Source: Corynebacterium glyciniphilum AJ 3170 (GTDB taxonomy: Bacteria; Actinomycetota; Actinomycetes; Mycobacteriales; Mycobacteriaceae). Taken from it: 64,000 bases of DNA. The stretch is from positions 248,001 to 312,000 of the forward strand of contig NZ_CP006842.1 in the NCBI RefSeq assembly GCF_000626675.1, given 5' to 3'. Position 1 is the stretch's first letter. The number at the start of each line of letters is the position of its first letter. Below, one piece after another: positions 17,621 through 26,279 of the stretch. The position numbers and the translations under genes were made by a program. Below the pieces are notes generated by a model, which had not been told where the DNA came from, searched no databases, and saw only the letters and a program-made list of their open reading frames with translations.

Positions 17621-17652
17621 GCTAGTGTCGACCCCAACGAGAGGATGCCGTC

Positions 17653-18303
17653 ATGTCTGACGAGGTCCGCAACGGTGCGTTGCTCGCCGAGTCCGTGCTG
17701 TACCGTCTGCGCGAGGAAATCATCTCCGGTACGTTGTCGCCCGGGACGCCGTTAAGCGTGCCGGGAATCGCGGCCCGGTTCGACGTGTCGCGTAGTCCGG
17801 TACGGGAGGCTGTCCAGCAGCTCACGGTGGAGGGGGTCGCCGAGTACCGTCCACATGCCGGTGCCCGGGTCGCGGCGCTGGACCGGGGGACGTTGGAACA
17901 GGTCTTCGAGCTCCGTGAAGTATTGGACGGGCTCGCTGCTGGACAGGCGACCGGAGAGGCGACGACAGAGGACATCGCTGAACTGCGTAGTCTTCTCGAC
18001 TGCCAGGAAGTCAACCTGGAGAGCCCACCGGACCCGCTGCGCGATTCACGTCTCGACCTGGACTTTCACACCCGGATCCGGGAGATCTCGGGCAATCGTC
18101 CATTGTGTGACGCGCTGATGAAACTCGACATCCAGGGGTATCTTTACCGGTCGGACGCCTGGCACGGTGCGTTGAACAGGACGCTCTCCTTTCGTGAACA
18201 CGGTGCGATCGTCGATGCGATTGAAGCGGGGGATGCGCGGGCGGCGGCCACCGCCGCATCGTCGCACGCCGGTGCGGTACTTGTCCGGATTCTGCGTGGA
18301 TGA
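17653..18303 (+). CDS. GntR-family regulator, FCD type
   Basis: The protein has 216 residues. The N-terminal winged helix-turn-helix reads LREEIISGTLSPGTPL and ARFDVSRSPVREAVQQLTVEGVAEY, typical of the FadR subgroup. The C-terminal FCD ligand domain (about 85-205) has the usual acidic and histidine metal/ligand residues (DLDFHTRI, FREHGAIVDAIEAGD, SSHAGAV). FCD regulators respond to small organic acids or amino acids from the pathway they control. The gene is divergent from the lipoprotein/oxygenase operon with a 253-nt control region between them, so it most likely represses that operon and itself. ATGTCTGACGAGG follows a GAGAGGATG ribosome binding site. Confidence 0.9.
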   Translation: MSDEVRNGALLAESVLYRLREEIISGTLSPGTPLSVPGIAARFDVSRSPVREAVQQLTVEGVAEYRPHAGARVAALDRGTLEQVFELREVLDGLAAGQATGEATTEDIAELRSLLDCQEVNLESPPDPLRDSRLDLDFHTRIREISGNRPLCDALMKLDIQGYLYRSDAWHGALNRTLSFREHGAIVDAIEAGDARAAATAASSHAGAVLVRILRG

Positions 18304-18381
18304 GACACTCGTCACCGGGGGTAGTTATGCTACTATGTGCAATATTTATGGACGATGTTTTATGGTGCAGGTCAACGGCAA

Positions 18382-18387
18382 TAGGAT
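18382..18387 (+). promoter_or_regulatory. -10 box, probable leaderless promoter of LysR gene
   Basis: TAGGAT ends 9 nt before the ATG at 18397 in an AT-rich intergenic stretch. No convincing Shine-Dalgarno sequence is present. Confidence 0.5.
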
Positions 18388-18396
18388 AAAAACATC

Positions 18397-19311
18397 ATGA
18401 ATGCCAGACTCACACTCGAATCCCTGCGCTACGCCGACGCGGTGGCGGACACGGGATCGTTCAGCTCAGCCGCGCGTCGCTTCGGGGTTACTCAGCCGGC
18501 ATTGTCCATCAGTATCGCCAAACTCGAGGAACATCTCGGCGGACGCATCTTCCTCCGTAACCCTCGGGGTACGTCGCCGACGGCGTTCGGTGCGGCGGTG
18601 CTGCCCCGCATCAAGCAGATCATCACCGATGTGACCCGGATGGAGGTTGAGGCGGAGTCCTTCACGTCCAGTCGGTCGGGCACTGTCCGGGTGGGGATCT
18701 CGCCGAAGATCGACAAGGCCATCGTCGGGCAACTGAAGGACGCGATCCACGGCCCGAACGCGCTTGCTACCGGGCACGACGTGATGCTGTTGGAGGCGGA
18801 ACTGGAGCCACTCGAGGAGTTCCTGCAGGCGGGGAGCCTCGACATGATCATCGTCCCGGCCCTGGGGTCTCTGCCGGGCTACAGTCACCGCTTGATCGAT
18901 TCGGACTACCTTGTTCTGGTTGACCCGACCGACGAGGGCGGTGGAGAGACAATTACGGTTGATCAGCTCGCTGAGCGGGAACTGATCCTGTGCCGGCACG
19001 GGTGTGGAATCACCCGGATGGTGTCGGACGTGTTCGCCGAGGCCGGACATCAGATGAAACGCGCCGAGATGGAGGTCACGCACTGCAGTGCCCTGCCCGG
19101 CTGGGCTGACAAGGGGATGGGATCCGTGGTCCTGCCCGAGAGGCACGTCAAGGAGGGTATGGCCTCACGCCGCATCGTCCGGGATGACGGGACACAGGTG
19201 GAGATGTTCTACGAACTGGTGTGGGATCCGGGTTCGGCGAGTGCGGTCTACCTGGACTCTCTCGCGAAGCACCTCACCACGGTGTCGCCCTGGTCACATA
19301 AGAACAGATGA
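18397..19311 (+). CDS. LysR-family transcriptional regulator
   Basis: The protein has 304 residues, normal for LysR. The helix-turn-helix is at residues 5-60 (LESLRYADAVADTGSFSSAARRFGVTQPALSISIAKLEEHLGG, then FLRNPRG). The effector-binding domain begins near residue 90 (GTVRVGISPKI). It lacks an obvious divergent target: the upstream gene is the FCD-type GntR regulator 93 nt away in the same direction, and the downstream gene is ctaD. It could co-regulate the lipoprotein/oxygenase pair, or be unrelated. Confidence 0.88.
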   Translation: MNARLTLESLRYADAVADTGSFSSAARRFGVTQPALSISIAKLEEHLGGRIFLRNPRGTSPTAFGAAVLPRIKQIITDVTRMEVEAESFTSSRSGTVRVGISPKIDKAIVGQLKDAIHGPNALATGHDVMLLEAELEPLEEFLQAGSLDMIIVPALGSLPGYSHRLIDSDYLVLVDPTDEGGGETITVDQLAERELILCRHGCGITRMVSDVFAEAGHQMKRAEMEVTHCSALPGWADKGMGSVVLPERHVKEGMASRRIVRDDGTQVEMFYELVWDPGSASAVYLDSLAKHLTTVSPWSHKNR

Positions 19312-19357
19312 TAACCCCATAACTTCAACGGCCTCACCAGCTAAAACGCGCCGAACC

Positions 19358-19363
19358 TATAGT
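19358..19363 (+). promoter_or_regulatory. -10 box of ctaD promoter
   Basis: TATAGT lies about 80 nt upstream of the TTG start, giving a leadered transcript of about 70 nt, in contrast to the many leaderless genes nearby. Confidence 0.5.
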
Positions 19364-19428
19364 CGGTTTACCGACACCGTGTGACGGCTCCGGCTGACGA
19401 CCGGGCAAGAGTCCGCCACCGACGCTTC

Positions 19429-19434
19429 AGGAGG
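19429..19434 (+). promoter_or_regulatory. Ribosome binding site deciding the ctaD TTG start
   Basis: AGGAGG is 9 nt upstream of TTG at 19444. The upstream in-frame GTG at 19381 has no such site, and the corynebacterial protein begins MTAVAP. Confidence 0.8.
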
Positions 19435-19443
19435 TTTGGACCG

Positions 19444-21147
19444 TTGACTGCCGTAGCTCCACCCGAGAAGAACACCCCTCACGTCCGGCCCGAGAGCCGA
19501 CCCCATGGTGGCGAATCCCGCAAGGGTGGTCATGCATGGGCCCTGCTGACCACGACTGACCATAAGCAGCTCGGCATCATGTACATCGTGATGGCCTTCA
19601 TCTTCTTCGGCATCGGTGGTCTCATGGCGCTGCTGATCCGCGTGGAGCTCTTCCACCCGGGTCTGCAGTTCCTGTCCAATGAGCAGTTCAACCAGCTGTT
19701 CACCATGCACGGCACCATCATGCTGCTGCTGTTCGGCAGTCCACTGGTGTTCGGATTCGCGAACTACGTGATGCCGCTCCAGATCGGCGCGCCAGACGTC
19801 GCCTTCCCCCGGCTCAACGCCTTCGGCTTCTGGCTGACCACCTGGGGCGGCATCATCATGTTGTCCGGTTTCCTGACCCCCGGTGGTGCGGCGGACTTCG
19901 GCTGGACGATGTATATGCCCCTGGCCGACGCCATCCACTCCCCGGGCGTGGGCTCGCACCTGTGGATCATCGGCGTCGGTGTCGGCGGCGTGGGGACTAT
20001 CGCCTCTGCAGTCAACATGATCACCACGATCCTGTGCCTGCGTGCACCGGGGATGACGATGTTCCGCATGCCGATCTTCACCTGGAACATCCTGGTCATG
20101 TCCCTGCTGGTGCTGCTGATTTTCCCGCTGCTGACCGCTGCGGCGCTCGGTGTGCTCTACGACCGCCTGCTGGGTGGCCACATCTATGATCCGGCCAACG
20201 GTGGCGCGATCCTGTGGCAGCACCTGTTCTGGTTCTTCGGCCACCCCGAGGTCTACGTGCTGGCCCTGCCGTTTTTCGGCATCGTCTCGGAGATCTTCCC
20301 GGTGTTCTCCCGTAAACCGATGTTCGGCTATGTCGGCCTGGTGTTCGCCACCCTGTCGATTGCGGCGTTGTCGTTGGCGGTGTGGGCGCACCACATGTTC
20401 GTCACCGGTGCGGTGCTGCTGCCGTTCTTCAGTTTCATGACCTTCCTGATTGCCGTGCCGACCGGCATGAAGTTCTTCAACTGGCTGGGCACGATGTGGA
20501 AGGGCCGGATCACCTTTGAGACGCCGATGATCTTCGCGGTCGGTTTCTTCGCCACGTTCCTGTTCGGTGGTCTCACCGGTGTGATGCTGGCGTCGCCGGC
20601 GCTGGACTTCCAGCTGTCCGACTCCTACTTCGTGGTCGCGCACTTCCACTACACCTTGTTCGGCACCCTGGTGTTCGCGTCGTATGCCGGGGTGTATTTC
20701 TGGTTCCCGAAGATGACCGGCCGCATGCTGGATGAGAAGTTGGGCAAGATCCACTTCTGGTTGACCTTCATCGGCTTCCACACCACCTTCCTGGTGCAGC
20801 ACTGGCTGGGCAACATGGGGATGCCCCGTCGTTACGCTGACTACCTGGATTCCGACGGGTTCACCCTGTTGAACCAGGTTTCCACGGTCGGTGCGTTGAT
20901 TCTGGGTATCTCCGTGCTTCCTTTCGTCTGGAATGTGTTCAAGTCCTGGCGTTACGGTGAGGTTGTCACCGTGGATGATCCGTGGGGCTACGGTAATTCG
21001 CTGGAGTGGGCGACGTCGTGTCCGCCGCCGCGGCACAATTTCACGTCGATGCCGAAGATCCGTTCGGAGCGTCCTGCCTTCGAGCTGCATCACCCGCACA
21101 TGGTGAAGACCGCCCGCGAGGAAGCACACGTCGGACGCCACTTCTAG
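19444..21147 (+). CDS. ctaD: Cytochrome c oxidase (aa3-type) subunit I
   Basis: The protein has 567 residues from a TTG start. It is the catalytic membrane subunit of the aa3 oxidase, which in actinobacteria works in a supercomplex with cytochrome bcc. About twelve membrane spans are present. The low-spin heme and CuB/heme a3 ligands are visible: FTMHGTIM (His), [14 protein letters not shown] (the His/Tyr cross-link motif), WAHHMFVTG (two CuB histidines) and [10 protein letters not shown] (two heme histidines). The C-terminus ([20 protein letters not shown]) is the conserved corynebacterial/mycobacterial end, though slightly shorter than in C. glutamicum as I recall it. The other oxidase subunits are not in the window. 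A strong terminator follows. Confidence 0.97.
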   Translation: MTAVAPPEKNTPHVRPESRPHGGESRKGGHAWALLTTTDHKQLGIMYIVMAFIFFGIGGLMALLIRVELFHPGLQFLSNEQFNQLFTMHGTIMLLLFGSPLVFGFANYVMPLQIGAPDVAFPRLNAFGFWLTTWGGIIMLSGFLTPGGAADFGWTMYMPLADAIHSPGVGSHLWIIGVGVGGVGTIASAVNMITTILCLRAPGMTMFRMPIFTWNILVMSLLVLLIFPLLTAAALGVLYDRLLGGHIYDPANGGAILWQHLFWFFGHPEVYVLALPFFGIVSEIFPVFSRKPMFGYVGLVFATLSIAALSLAVWAHHMFVTGAVLLPFFSFMTFLIAVPTGMKFFNWLGTMWKGRITFETPMIFAVGFFATFLFGGLTGVMLASPALDFQLSDSYFVVAHFHYTLFGTLVFASYAGVYFWFPKMTGRMLDEKLGKIHFWLTFIGFHTTFLVQHWLGNMGMPRRYADYLDSDGFTLLNQVSTVGALILGISVLPFVWNVFKSWRYGEVVTVDDPWGYGNSLEWATSCPPPRHNFTSMPKIRSERPAFELHHPHMVKTAREEAHVGRHF

Positions 21148-21180
21148 CGGTATCCGGGGAGTCGGCGGATTGTCACGGCA

Positions 21181-21214
21181 ACGGTGCCGGTGGTCAGGTG
21201 ACCACCGGCACCGT
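21181..21214. terminator. Bidirectional terminator between ctaD and the small secreted gene
   Basis: A perfect 15-bp inverted repeat (21181-21195 and 21200-21214) with an AGGT loop is followed by CGTCTTTT on the plus strand. It sits between two convergent genes. Confidence 0.85.
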
Positions 21215-21227
21215 CGTCTTTTCGGGG

Positions 21228-21668
21228 TCAGCGGATGAGTGCCAGGACCTGGGTGATCCAGCCCTGTTCAATGAGGAAGAGGACAGTCTTCAGGGCAGCC
21301 GGATTATCGGCGAGGAAAGAGAATACGGCGATGATATCGCTGATGCTCACACCGGCACCCTGCAGTGCCATGAAGATCGTGATGATGTCGCCGACGCTGA
21401 CCCCGGCGTTGAGCAGTGCGGTGACGACAGTGACAGCCGCGCCGATCTCGCCACTGCCGATACCGCCCAGGCTTCCGAGTGCATCGAAAGGCCCGGCCTT
21501 GGTGCCGTTCAGGCTGCTGACCAGGTCGGCGGGCAGGGAGGAGCCGGACAGGCTCCCCACGTCCTGGGAAGAGTCTGCGACCGCAGTGGGGGCGAAGATG
21601 AGGGCGGGGGTGACGACGACGGCGGCGATACCGGCCTTGAGGCGGCGGGAGACGGGTGAGAGGGTCAT
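21228..21668 (-). CDS. Small secreted protein (candidate mycomembrane-associated)
   Basis: The protein has 146 residues. A signal peptide (MTLSPVSRRLKAGIAAVVVTPALIFAPTAVA, cleavage after AVA) is followed by a roughly 115-residue mature part with no cysteines. The mature part has repeated amphipathic hydrophobic segments (SVGDIITIFMALQGAG, SISDIIAVFSFLADN, LKTVLFLIEQGWITQVLALI), so the mature protein may associate with membrane or self-assemble. It resembles the secreted protein at 23911-24372 in signal peptide and in its Ile/Val-Gly-Asp-Ile segments. I do not recognise a named family. The start at 21668 is chosen because the signal sequence begins there. Confidence 0.75.
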   Translation of the reverse strand: MTLSPVSRRLKAGIAAVVVTPALIFAPTAVADSSQDVGSLSGSSLPADLVSSLNGTKAGPFDALGSLGGIGSGEIGAAVTVVTALLNAGVSVGDIITIFMALQGAGVSISDIIAVFSFLADNPAALKTVLFLIEQGWITQVLALIR

Positions 21669-21799
21669 AGCCCATACTTTCTTCCGGTGAAGTGGTTGGC
21701 TTAGAACCATAGCAGTAGAGCATGTGGGTCGTCCATGGAACGAGGAACGGGCGCCGGACGTCCCCAGTTCTTCGTGTTATCGATAAAGTGTCGGGCCCA

Positions 21800-23008
21800 C
21801 TATTTCTTCCGGGATGAGAGCCCCGTGGCGACAAGGACTGCACATACGAGGCAACACGCGGCCACGACGACCAGGGCCTGCGCGTAGTCCGAGCCGCCGG
21901 TGAGTGCCGCCAATACGGTCGGCAGGAGGAAACCCAGGTAGGCGACCGAATAGTAGATGCCCGTCATTGCGGCAAGCTCCCGAGGGGTGGCCAGGGCCTG
22001 CGACAACAGGAGGCCGGCGACCAGGCAGATACCGAAGGATCCGCCGAGGACGAGTGCGGCGACAAACGCCAGGACCGGGCTTCCCACGGCCGCGGTCACA
22101 GCGGCGAGGACCAGTCCGACGAAAAGGCACACAAGCCCGACCGGGAGTGCCCGGCCCCGCGTCACCCGGTTGAGCCAGCTGACTCCAGGTTGTGTGGCGG
22201 ATCCTGTCCCTAACGTGAGGACAGTGAGGAAGGTGGCGAAGATAGTGGTGTGATCGCCGAGACTCTCCTCGAAAACCGTCGGAAGCACCGCGTAAGCGAC
22301 GCCCGCCGCAGCGAAGACCCATGGTGCTGCGGGCGCGACAATGCGGAGGAACGGGCGCCGTGACGACCGTGAGATGGTCAGATCGTGCCACCAGGGGTGG
22401 GTGTCGGGGGACATCTGTGGGGTCACCGTTTCGGGGCATCGCACGGTCGGGAGCAGTGCCAGGAGGCACAGCAGGACGTGCAGAAGGTAAGGCGTCTGAG
22501 CGGGCCATGGCCCCCACTGGGCCAGTGCTCCGGTCACACCCGCCCCGATCGCGAAACCGAGAGTGAGGGTCAGGGACGAACGTTGGGCTCCGGAGGTGAT
22601 CTTCGCGGCTGGGTCATAGCCCCGTCCGGACAGCTCCTTGATCCAACTTGACCCGACGGACATGCCCACCCCCACCCCGACGCCAGCGAAGAGTCGGCCG
22701 ATGCACAGGACGGTGAAGGAGCTCATGCCACAGGCCAGGATGATGCTGCCCACGGCGGCGGCAACCAGGCCGGAGAGGGTCACTGTCCTACGTCCGTACC
22801 GGTCAGACAGGGCTGCGGCGACAAGGAGTCCGGGGATGAGCCCGAATACGTACATGCCCAGCAGGAGATTGGACTGCCATGGGGCGTACCCGCCCACGGT
22901 TTCGTAGAGGTGAAGCAGGGGAGTGAAGTGGTTGCCGCCCCACGCGAGGAGGAATACTGCCGGTACCGGGAGCATCCACAGGTGATTCGGGCTCACGTTC
23001 GTGCTCAC
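21800..23008 (-). CDS. MFS transporter controlled by adjacent GntR regulator
   Basis: The protein has 402 residues and twelve predicted membrane spans. The MFS signature between helices 2 and 3 reads ALSDRYGRRTV, and GRLFAGVGVGVGMSVGSSWIKEL marks helix 4. It is probably a drug or metabolite exporter; no substrate motif is diagnostic. Translation most likely starts at the GTG at 23008, which overlaps the GntR stop codon in a GTGA arrangement; the track start at 23035 would lie deep inside the regulator gene. The two genes thus form an operon under the palindromic operator at 23674-23689. Confidence 0.85.
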   Translation of the reverse strand: MSTNVSPNHLWMLPVPAVFLLAWGGNHFTPLLHLYETVGGYAPWQSNLLLGMYVFGLIPGLLVAAALSDRYGRRTVTLSGLVAAAVGSIILACGMSSFTVLCIGRLFAGVGVGVGMSVGSSWIKELSGRGYDPAAKITSGAQRSSLTLTLGFAIGAGVTGALAQWGPWPAQTPYLLHVLLCLLALLPTVRCPETVTPQMSPDTHPWWHDLTISRSSRRPFLRIVAPAAPWVFAAAGVAYAVLPTVFEESLGDHTTIFATFLTVLTLGTGSATQPGVSWLNRVTRGRALPVGLVCLFVGLVLAAVTAAVGSPVLAFVAALVLGGSFGICLVAGLLLSQALATPRELAAMTGIYYSVAYLGFLLPTVLAALTGGSDYAQALVVVAACCLVCAVLVATGLSSRKK

Positions 23009-23682
23009 TGGGCGACTTCGTAGCGGCCGTGCCACCCGGCGAGGTGTGCCTGGATGAGTTGCTCGAAGCGGTGGACGTCCCCCTGCCGGACGGCATCGGA
23101 CAGTGCCGAGTGTTCGTCAATGACGGGTCGGAGGTTGCCTGTCATGGCGCGGATGGCCAGGAAGGTCAGCCGGGCGAGCCGTGGTGCGAGGATGTCTGAG
23201 ATCTCGGTGACGATGCGGTTGTCGTCGAAGTGGATGATGTGGGAGTGGAAAGTGAAGTCCAGTGCGGCAAAACTGTCGGGGGACGCGGCGCTCGCCCGTT
23301 GCTGGTCAACGGTGTCGTCTAGTCGTGCGGCAAGTACGGTGCGTTCATCGGGTCTCTCGGCGATGCGTCGGACGATGTCGGTCTCGAGCATCGAACGCAC
23401 GGTGAGAAGCTCGCGGCGCTCACGTTCGGTCGGAACGGTGACGGTGGCGCCCTTTTTCGGGGCGATCCTGACCAGTCCCCAGGCCTCGAGTCGGAGCATC
23501 GCTTCGCGGACGGGGGTGCGGCTCACCCCGCGCTGAGTAGCCACCTCCACCTCGGTGAGGGTGTCGCCGGCTTCGATTGTTCCCTCGATGATCTCGCCGG
23601 CGAGTTGCTCGGCGATGCGTCCGGCAATCGATCGTTCCGAGGCGCCCGGTGCCCACACCGGTGGGTCTTCCTGTTGATGCAT
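23005..23682 (-). CDS. GntR-family regulator, FCD type
   Basis: The protein has 225 residues. The winged helix-turn-helix occupies residues 18-80 (RIAEQLAGEIIEGTIEAGDTL, TQRGVSRTPVREAMLRLEAWGLV), and the FCD effector domain residues 95-215 (FHSHIIHFDDN, VIDEHSALSDAVRQGD). It is the first gene of a two-gene operon with an MFS transporter. A perfect palindrome covers its start codon and abuts the -10 box, so autorepression by blocking initiation is likely. Confidence 0.9.
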   Translation of the reverse strand: MHQQEDPPVWAPGASERSIAGRIAEQLAGEIIEGTIEAGDTLTEVEVATQRGVSRTPVREAMLRLEAWGLVRIAPKKGATVTVPTERERRELLTVRSMLETDIVRRIAERPDERTVLAARLDDTVDQQRASAASPDSFAALDFTFHSHIIHFDDNRIVTEISDILAPRLARLTFLAIRAMTGNLRPVIDEHSALSDAVRQGDVHRFEQLIQAHLAGWHGRYEVAQ

Positions 23683-23689
23683 GCATCAA
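23674..23689. promoter_or_regulatory. GntR operator palindrome over the start codon
   Basis: TTGATGCATGCATCAA is a perfect 16-bp palindrome with TTGAT/ATCAA arms, the kind bound by FCD-type GntR dimers. It includes the ATG at 23682 and touches the TATTCT -10 box (23690-23695, minus). Confidence 0.75.
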
Positions 23690-23695
23690 AGAATA
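23690..23695 (-). promoter_or_regulatory. -10 box, leaderless promoter of GntR-MFS operon
   Basis: On the minus strand TATTCT ends 7 nt before the ATG at 23682. The operator occupies the space between box and start. Confidence 0.6.
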
Positions 23696-23860
23696 CATCA
23701 GGTGCTAAAAGGTATGTGGTAGGGGCAGGGTAGGGGCAGCCGCGTCAACAGAGGCGCCGGTCTGCCGGCAGATCCGTGGGTCGGTTTCGGCGTGTAAACC
23801 GACGGTTACCTCTGCCGCGCTGCCGAATGCTCTGCCATGTCCGCCGGTCGAGCTGGAAAA

Positions 23861-23889
23861 GGAGGTCACCGCGTTGTGCGGTGACCTCC
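23861..23889. terminator. Terminator of the 153-aa secreted protein gene
   Basis: A perfect 12-bp inverted repeat (23861-23872 and 23878-23889) with a 5-nt loop is followed on the minus strand by TTTTCC. It lies about 20 nt past the stop of the minus-strand gene. Confidence 0.85.
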
Positions 23890-23910
23890 CAGCAGGTGGC
23901 GAGGGGGTTG

Positions 23911-24372
23911 TTACTCTGCGGCGTCGCCAGCGTCGCCAGCATCAGAATCGCTGTCGCCGCTGTTGCCACTGGTGTCACCGAGCGAGCCGGTGACGGAGCC
24001 GATCACATCGCCGACCGTGGCGTCACCGTCGTTGACCAGGGAAATGATGTCCAGGATGGTCTGCAGTGACACGTCGCCGCCGAGCACGTCGCCCAGGATC
24101 GAGGCGACGGCCTTCCAGTCGGCATCCGCCAGCGATGAGGCGGCATCCGATGAACTCACACCCTCCGGCAAGGAGCCTTCGATTGTCCCCTCACCGGAAC
24201 CCTCTTCGTCGCCACTGTCGTCCGAGAGGGACGGGGCGGAGGAGTCAGCGGTGGGGGTCTCGGTCTCGTCGGCAACGGCGGTCGGTGCTGCGAGCACCAG
24301 TGCCGGGGCCAGTGCCACGGCAGCGACACCGGCGCGGGAGAGGCGGGAGAAACGGAGAGTGGAGAAACTCAT
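23911..24372 (-). CDS. Small acidic secreted protein
   Basis: The protein has 153 residues. The signal peptide ends APTAVA before DETETP. The mature part is very acidic and Ser/Gly/Asp-rich, with low-complexity ends (TADSSAPSLSDDSGDEEGSG and GNSGDSDSDAGDAGDAAE) around a hydrophobic centre (WKAVASILGDVLGG, LQTILDIISLVNDGDATVGDVIGSV). The signal peptide and the ILDIIS/VGDVI segments resemble the 146-aa secreted protein 2 kb away. AAAGGAT before the ATG is a fair ribosome binding site and a strong terminator follows. No named family is recognised. Confidence 0.75.
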   Translation of the reverse strand: MSFSTLRFSRLSRAGVAAVALAPALVLAAPTAVADETETPTADSSAPSLSDDSGDEEGSGEGTIEGSLPEGVSSSDAASSLADADWKAVASILGDVLGGDVSLQTILDIISLVNDGDATVGDVIGSVTGSLGDTSGNSGDSDSDAGDAGDAAE

Positions 24373-24463
24373 GGTGGATCCTTTCGAGTGAGGGGTGGCT
24401 TACGTCTGCGAAGTGTAGGGGACGTTCTAGAGACTGTCTAGAGTTAGTTGCGGCCAGTTTCGG

Positions 24464-25117
24464 TCAGCTGCGTCCGTCATCCTCCGCTACGAACGCCGCC
24501 TCGGCGGTGGCGGGCAGGACGTCCTGCGTGGGGTACCACGGCCGGTCTTTCCCTGCGAGAATCACCGCGCCGTCGATATCGCCGTAGGCGGCGATGACAC
24601 GGCGTGCAGGATCGCCGAAGCCGTGGGGGAGGCCCTCGCCGTAGCGTGTGGCGAGGTTGTCGCCGGCAGCTGCCACGTCGGACACACCATGTCCGATCTC
24701 TGCGACGCCGAGCAGCTCCGGTGGGCCGTCCGACGGCGAGGTTGCGGCTGATGCTGGCCGGTCGGTGTGCTCGATGAGTTCAAGGACGGAGTTCTCCGGG
24801 CCGGCGAAATAGACTGATCGGCTCGCCCAGTTGCCGCCACGGTCGATGACGGTGGCGCCGTCGTCGCTGAGCAGCGGTTGATCCGTCTCTTCCTCGATGC
24901 GTCGGGCAGCATCGTTGATACTGCCCGTCGGAATAGCGAACGCAAGGTGGTGGCCGCGGCCGGGGGGATCATCGGACGAGTCGGTGGTGAAGTGCAGTAT
25001 GGTCCATCCGATGCGCACCCCGTGTCCACCCGTCGGCGGCGTCCCGAGGTGGCCCGACAGCCAGGAGACCCACCGAGACGGATCATGGACCGGGAGAGTG
25101 ATCTCGAGGAACTTCAT
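24464..25117 (-). CDS. VOC/glyoxalase-like protein with two domains
   Basis: The protein has 217 residues from the ATG at 25117. Two vicinal-oxygen-chelate-like repeats are visible: the first runs about residues 1-115 (MKFLEITLPVHD, GHHLAFAIP, VYFAGPENSVLELIEH) and the second about 125-200 (GVAEIGHGVSDVAAAGDNLATRYG). The first repeat keeps the usual His and Glu (GHHLAF, LELIEH) that could bind metal. The reaction cannot be told; relatives include glyoxalases, dioxygenases and resistance proteins. The start is supported by a TAGACT -10 box 7 nt upstream (25125-25130, minus). The longer frame to 25423 overlaps the divergent mycolyltransferase and is rejected. Confidence 0.8.
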   Translation of the reverse strand: MKFLEITLPVHDPSRWVSWLSGHLGTPPTGGHGVRIGWTILHFTTDSSDDPPGRGHHLAFAIPTGSINDAARRIEEETDQPLLSDDGATVIDRGGNWASRSVYFAGPENSVLELIEHTDRPASAATSPSDGPPELLGVAEIGHGVSDVAAAGDNLATRYGEGLPHGFGDPARRVIAAYGDIDGAVILAGKDRPWYPTQDVLPATAEAAFVAEDDGRS

Positions 25118-25124
25118 GGACCCG

Positions 25125-25130
25125 AGTCTA
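25125..25130 (-). promoter_or_regulatory. -10 box, leaderless promoter of the VOC gene
   Basis: On the minus strand TAGACT ends 7 nt before the ATG at 25117. Confidence 0.55.
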
Positions 25131-25281
25131 GGGGCGACGACGACTACTTGCTGCGACAGTTGATAAGCGGTGTGAACTGCAGTGACGCGTGATGTTGGCG
25201 TTCGCTGGCAATTCCCCTGGGGGCATCGCTTTTTCGGGGGTGTGGCTTGTACGGTCGCCGTCGGACAGGAGGATTCCCCGA

Positions 25282-26247
25282 ATGACACACTCCCGAAAGA
25301 AACAGACGCCGAAGATGCTGGCTGCGCTGGCGGCAGCCGTCGGCGTGACCGCATCCGTGGCTGTTGCGCCGACCGCGGCAGCCGACCCCGAAGGATGCAC
25401 ACAGTACCGCGACACGTCCGCACTGGAGTGCTCGGTGCACTCGCCGTCGATGGACCGTGACTTCAACGTGGTGGTGCGGCCCGCTCACACCGAAGGCAAT
25501 CCGAAGGTCGCCCAGTTCATTGACGGAGCAGACTCCACCGACACCAACGCCTGGGTCACCGCCGGTGGCGCACTGGACGCGTTGGAGGGAGAGGACGCCA
25601 CCCTCGTCTTCCCCGCCATGGACCCGTGGAGCTGGGTGCAGGACTGGGACGGCGTGGAAGGGGCGCAGTTCGAGACCTTCATGAGCCAGGAACTCCCGGA
25701 CTACCTGGAGTCCGCGTTCGGTGTGCCTGACGGAGGCCGAGGGAATACCGGTGTGACCGGCCTGAGCTCCGGAGCGTACGGCGCGATGAACCTCGCGTCC
25801 AAACACCCGGACATCTACAGCTCGGTGTACGCGCTGAGCGGGCTCTATGATCCCAGTATGCCGGTGCAGCGTGCCGTAATAGACGGGACATCGACGCTGA
25901 ACAGTGGAAATGATGAAGCGCCGTGGGCTGATGAGCGATCACGCGCAGAGAACAACCCCAGCCTGAACATCGACAACCTCACCATGCCGGTGATCATCAG
26001 TGCCTCGACCGGCATCACGAACTTTGCTGGTGACCTGGGCCCTGATCCGGTGGCGACGGTGGTGCGAGGCGGACCATTCGAGGCCGGGTCGATGGTGATG
26101 ACCTCGGAGTTCCAGGCGCGTGCGGCGCTGGCGGGACGTGACAACATCGAGTTCAAGTACGACATCATCGGTTCCCACGCCTGGGACACCTGGCGTCGTG
26201 CTGCGTTCGACCAGGGCAATATGTACACGTTCATGGATCGGATCTGA
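25282..26247 (+). CDS. Secreted mycolyltransferase (antigen 85 / Cmt family)
   Basis: The protein has 321 residues. It should transfer mycolic acids between trehalose monomycolate and arabinogalactan or a second trehalose in the outer envelope. The Sec signal peptide ends APTAAA before DPEG. The alpha/beta-hydrolase core has the nucleophile elbow GLSSGAYGAMNLA, the tryptophan-rich PAMDPWSWVQDW loop, and the terminal catalytic His in GSHAWDTWRRA, the hallmark of the Ag85 family. The ATG at 25282 is preceded by ACAGGAGGATT, which fixes the start; an earlier in-frame start at 25189 would bury the signal peptide. It is convergent with the decayed hipA across an inverted-repeat element. Confidence 0.9.
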   Translation: MTHSRKKQTPKMLAALAAAVGVTASVAVAPTAAADPEGCTQYRDTSALECSVHSPSMDRDFNVVVRPAHTEGNPKVAQFIDGADSTDTNAWVTAGGALDALEGEDATLVFPAMDPWSWVQDWDGVEGAQFETFMSQELPDYLESAFGVPDGGRGNTGVTGLSSGAYGAMNLASKHPDIYSSVYALSGLYDPSMPVQRAVIDGTSTLNSGNDEAPWADERSRAENNPSLNIDNLTMPVIISASTGITNFAGDLGPDPVATVVRGGPFEAGSMVMTSEFQARAALAGRDNIEFKYDIIGSHAWDTWRRAAFDQGNMYTFMDRI

Positions 26248-26279
26248 CCGGCAATGTGTTGAACATCCACGCGGCGCGC

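Noticed and set aside
19357..21141. 594-codon open frame antisense to ctaD
   Set aside because: The protein is His/Gln/Arg/Gly-rich without domains, as expected from the complement of a GC-rich gene; ctaD itself is unambiguous.
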